A stretch of 64,000 bases of DNA from assembly GCA_044226845.1 (NCBI GenBank), contig JBGAGG010000017.1, positions 1-64,000 of the forward strand, in the 5' to 3' direction. The stretch is from JAFDZO01 sp044226845 (GTDB taxonomy: Bacteria > Bacteroidota > Ignavibacteria > Tepidaquicellales > Tepidaquicellaceae). Each line of letters opens with the position of its first letter. Positions within the stretch are counted from its first letter, which is position 1. Of this stretch, positions 62,599 through 64,000 are shown in pieces. The position numbers and the translations under genes were made by a program. The notes under the pieces were generated by a model, which was not told where the DNA came from, ran no database searches, and saw nothing but the letters and a program-made list of their open reading frames with translations.

Positions 62599-63561
62599 TC
62601 AGGTTTCAGATAAAAATTTCCTCAGCTTTGAATTATCATCTGAAAAATAACCCGAAAAATATTTCAGTCTGAACCTTATTCGATTTTCTTTAAACCACAG
62701 AATAAATTTTTTAGGGAAAAGTAAAACTAACTTTGCTATTATTATTCGTGGCATTGTTAATAAACTTATTCCTATTTTATTCCAGTATACAGAAGCATTT
62801 CTTTCCTCTCCGTAAAAAAACTCTCTCCAGCCCCGAAGATTATTTTCTTCAATTTCTGATTTCAGTAAAAAGTTCTTTTGAAAATTACTTCCATAATATG
62901 GAGCCTGTATAGCATACACTAGCTTATTTTTTTCTACAATATTTTCTCTTGAGAATGAATCTGTTCTATATCTTACGAGCAGCAGCACTTCCTGAAGATT
63001 GTAAAACTTCACCTTATCTTTAATTCTTAGCCATAATTCATAATCTTCAAATACAATTGGCTTATATCCTCCGTTAGAGACAATTTTGTCTTTTTTATAG
63101 AGCATACCTGCATGAATCACTTCACTATGCAGGGCAAAACGTTTTTTTATTTCCTCATCGGTTTCGGGAGTTTTAATAGTATAAAGTAATTTTTTATTTT
63201 CAAAAGCAGAGTACCACGAAGAAATAATGTCGTAGTTTTTATTTTTCAAAATAAAATCATACTGTTTTGTAATTCTATCAGGCAATGAAATATCATCGGC
63301 ATCCATTCTTACAATTAATTCTGTTTCAGAAAGCTTAAGTCCATAATTTAAAGCAGCACCGAGTCCTGAGTTCTCGATTCTATAATACTTTATTCTTTCA
63401 TCTTTAAATCCATTAATTATTTCTATAGAGTTATCAGTCGACCCGTCATCTATAATTATGAAATTAAAATTATTGTAAGTTTGATTAAGGATACTTTTTA
63501 TTGAAGTGGAGAGATATTCCGCGTTATTATATGTCGTCATTAGAACAGTTAAATCATGCAT
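62599..63561 (-). CDS. Family 2 glycosyltransferase
   Basis: A 320-residue GT-A transferase. Motifs: LMTTYNNAEYLSTSIKSIL at the N terminus, IIIDDGSTDNSIEIING (nucleotide-sugar binding), VRMDADDISLPDRITKQYDF (the DxD metal site) and the acceptor-side FEDYELWLRIKDKVKFYNL. A C-terminal helix may touch the membrane. It overlaps the upstream partial gene by eight bases. Donor and acceptor are unknown. Confidence 0.92.
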   Translation of the reverse strand: MHDLTVLMTTYNNAEYLSTSIKSILNQTYNNFNFIIIDDGSTDNSIEIINGFKDERIKYYRIENSGLGAALNYGLKLSETELIVRMDADDISLPDRITKQYDFILKNKNYDIISSWYSAFENKKLLYTIKTPETDEEIKKRFALHSEVIHAGMLYKKDKIVSNGGYKPIVFEDYELWLRIKDKVKFYNLQEVLLLVRYRTDSFSRENIVEKNKLVYAIQAPYYGSNFQKNFLLKSEIEENNLRGWREFFYGEERNASVYWNKIGISLLTMPRIIIAKLVLLFPKKFILWFKENRIRFRLKYFSGYFSDDNSKLRKFLSET

Positions 63562-64000
63562 CTTGTTTTTCCAAATTAAATATTAACTCCTCATACTTCT
63601 TTTTGTTTTTATCAAACACAGTTCTCCCATTTATTAATTTCCATTTAAGCCAGTCGATAATGTTTTTAGATGATATATTCCCGGGCAAAAAACTCCATAG
63701 AAAAAGTAAAAATATTTCCTGACTAAATAGTATTTTTTTATTCAGAACATATTCTCTGAATTCTTTTTTATTTGAAAACTTAAACAGAAGAATTGCATAA
63801 TCCACATCGGCTTTAACTAAATCACAATAGTAATTTTTATCATAGTTCTTTAAATAAATATCACGGAAAAATTGTTTTGGCTTTAAAGATTCCTTTGATG
63901 TCATGGAGTTTTTCTTAATACGAATCAAATACAAAACTTCATTTAAATTATGGAACTTTGTTTCTTTTCTGATTCTTAGCCATAAGTCCATATCTTCCAG
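63554..64000 (-). CDS. Family 2 glycosyltransferase, C-terminal part (runs off the window)
   Basis: The 3' part of a gene that begins beyond the window end. The visible segment LEDMDLWLRIRKETKFHNLN matches the acceptor-side ED-x-x-LWLRI region of the neighbouring GT2 protein, and a Lys/Phe/Tyr-rich tail follows. The Met at 63991 is internal, not the start: the frame stays open to base 64000, with Leu-Glu-Asp before it. It overlaps the downstream GT2 gene by eight bases. Confidence 0.82.
   Translation of the reverse strand: MEDMDLWLRIRKETKFHNLNEVLYLIRIKKNSMTSKESLKPKQFFRDIYLKNYDKNYYCDLVKADVDYAILLFKFSNKKEFREYVLNKKILFSQEIFLLFLWSFLPGNISSKNIIDWLKWKLINGRTVFDKNKKKYEELIFNLEKQDA

Overview
The window comes from an AT-rich Gram-negative bacterium of the Bacteroidetes/Chlorobi/Ignavibacteria (FCB) group, and it looks most like Ignavibacteria. 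The signs are an LpxC-FabZ fusion, a uppS-bamA-ompH-ompH-lpxD-lpxC/fabZ envelope operon, an atpDC pair away from the other ATP synthase genes, a fused E1 alpha/beta 2-oxoacid dehydrogenase, and many secreted proteins ending in a type IX secretion (T9SS) type A sorting domain with the NYPNPFNP signature. This placement rests on gene content read by eye; no database search was run.

Layout. 1-9517 (+): the end of an FtsB/DivIC gene, an M42 peptidase, trpS behind three tandem hairpins, then the outer-membrane/lipid A operon. 9543-10760 (-): pgk. 10886-22681 (-): five T9SS cargo genes, each with its own palindromic terminator; four of them are chained mosaics that share modules with a neighbour. 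23087-25138 (-): fused E1 enzyme. 25192-29777 (-): three paralogous TPR proteins in one operon. One is a complete histidine kinase; the other two have Asn in place of the phosphoacceptor His and lack the ATPase domain. 29879-34102: a lipoprotein with a duplicated domain, an exported MsrB, a serine beta-lactamase-like hydrolase and an uncharacterised 485-residue helical protein. 34297-43538: a small protein, two tandem Ycf48-like T9SS cargo proteins, a DNA element that folds as a perfect cloverleaf, a paralogue of the 485-residue protein and a large lipoprotein. 43539-44590: about 1 kb without a recognised protein gene, holding a candidate structured RNA with a strong terminator and a 67-bp tandem repeat. 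44591-50056 (-): tRNA-Lys, atpC, atpD, a broken glmS, tRNA-Leu, a lipoprotein and birA. 50223-60143 (-): two giant PorU/gingipain-like C25 peptidases. 60159-64000 (-): a polysaccharide gene cluster that runs directly into the second C25 gene.

How the parts connect. Much of the window concerns the cell envelope: lipid A synthesis, outer-membrane protein assembly, surface glycan synthesis, T9SS cargo, and PorU-like enzymes that could process that cargo or join it to glycan. The points most worth follow-up are the catalytically reduced kinase paralogues, the mosaic cargo array with a shared upstream AT-rich motif, the glycan-to-C25 gene linkage, the cloverleaf repeat, the candidate RNA near 43.8 kb and the deletion in glmS.
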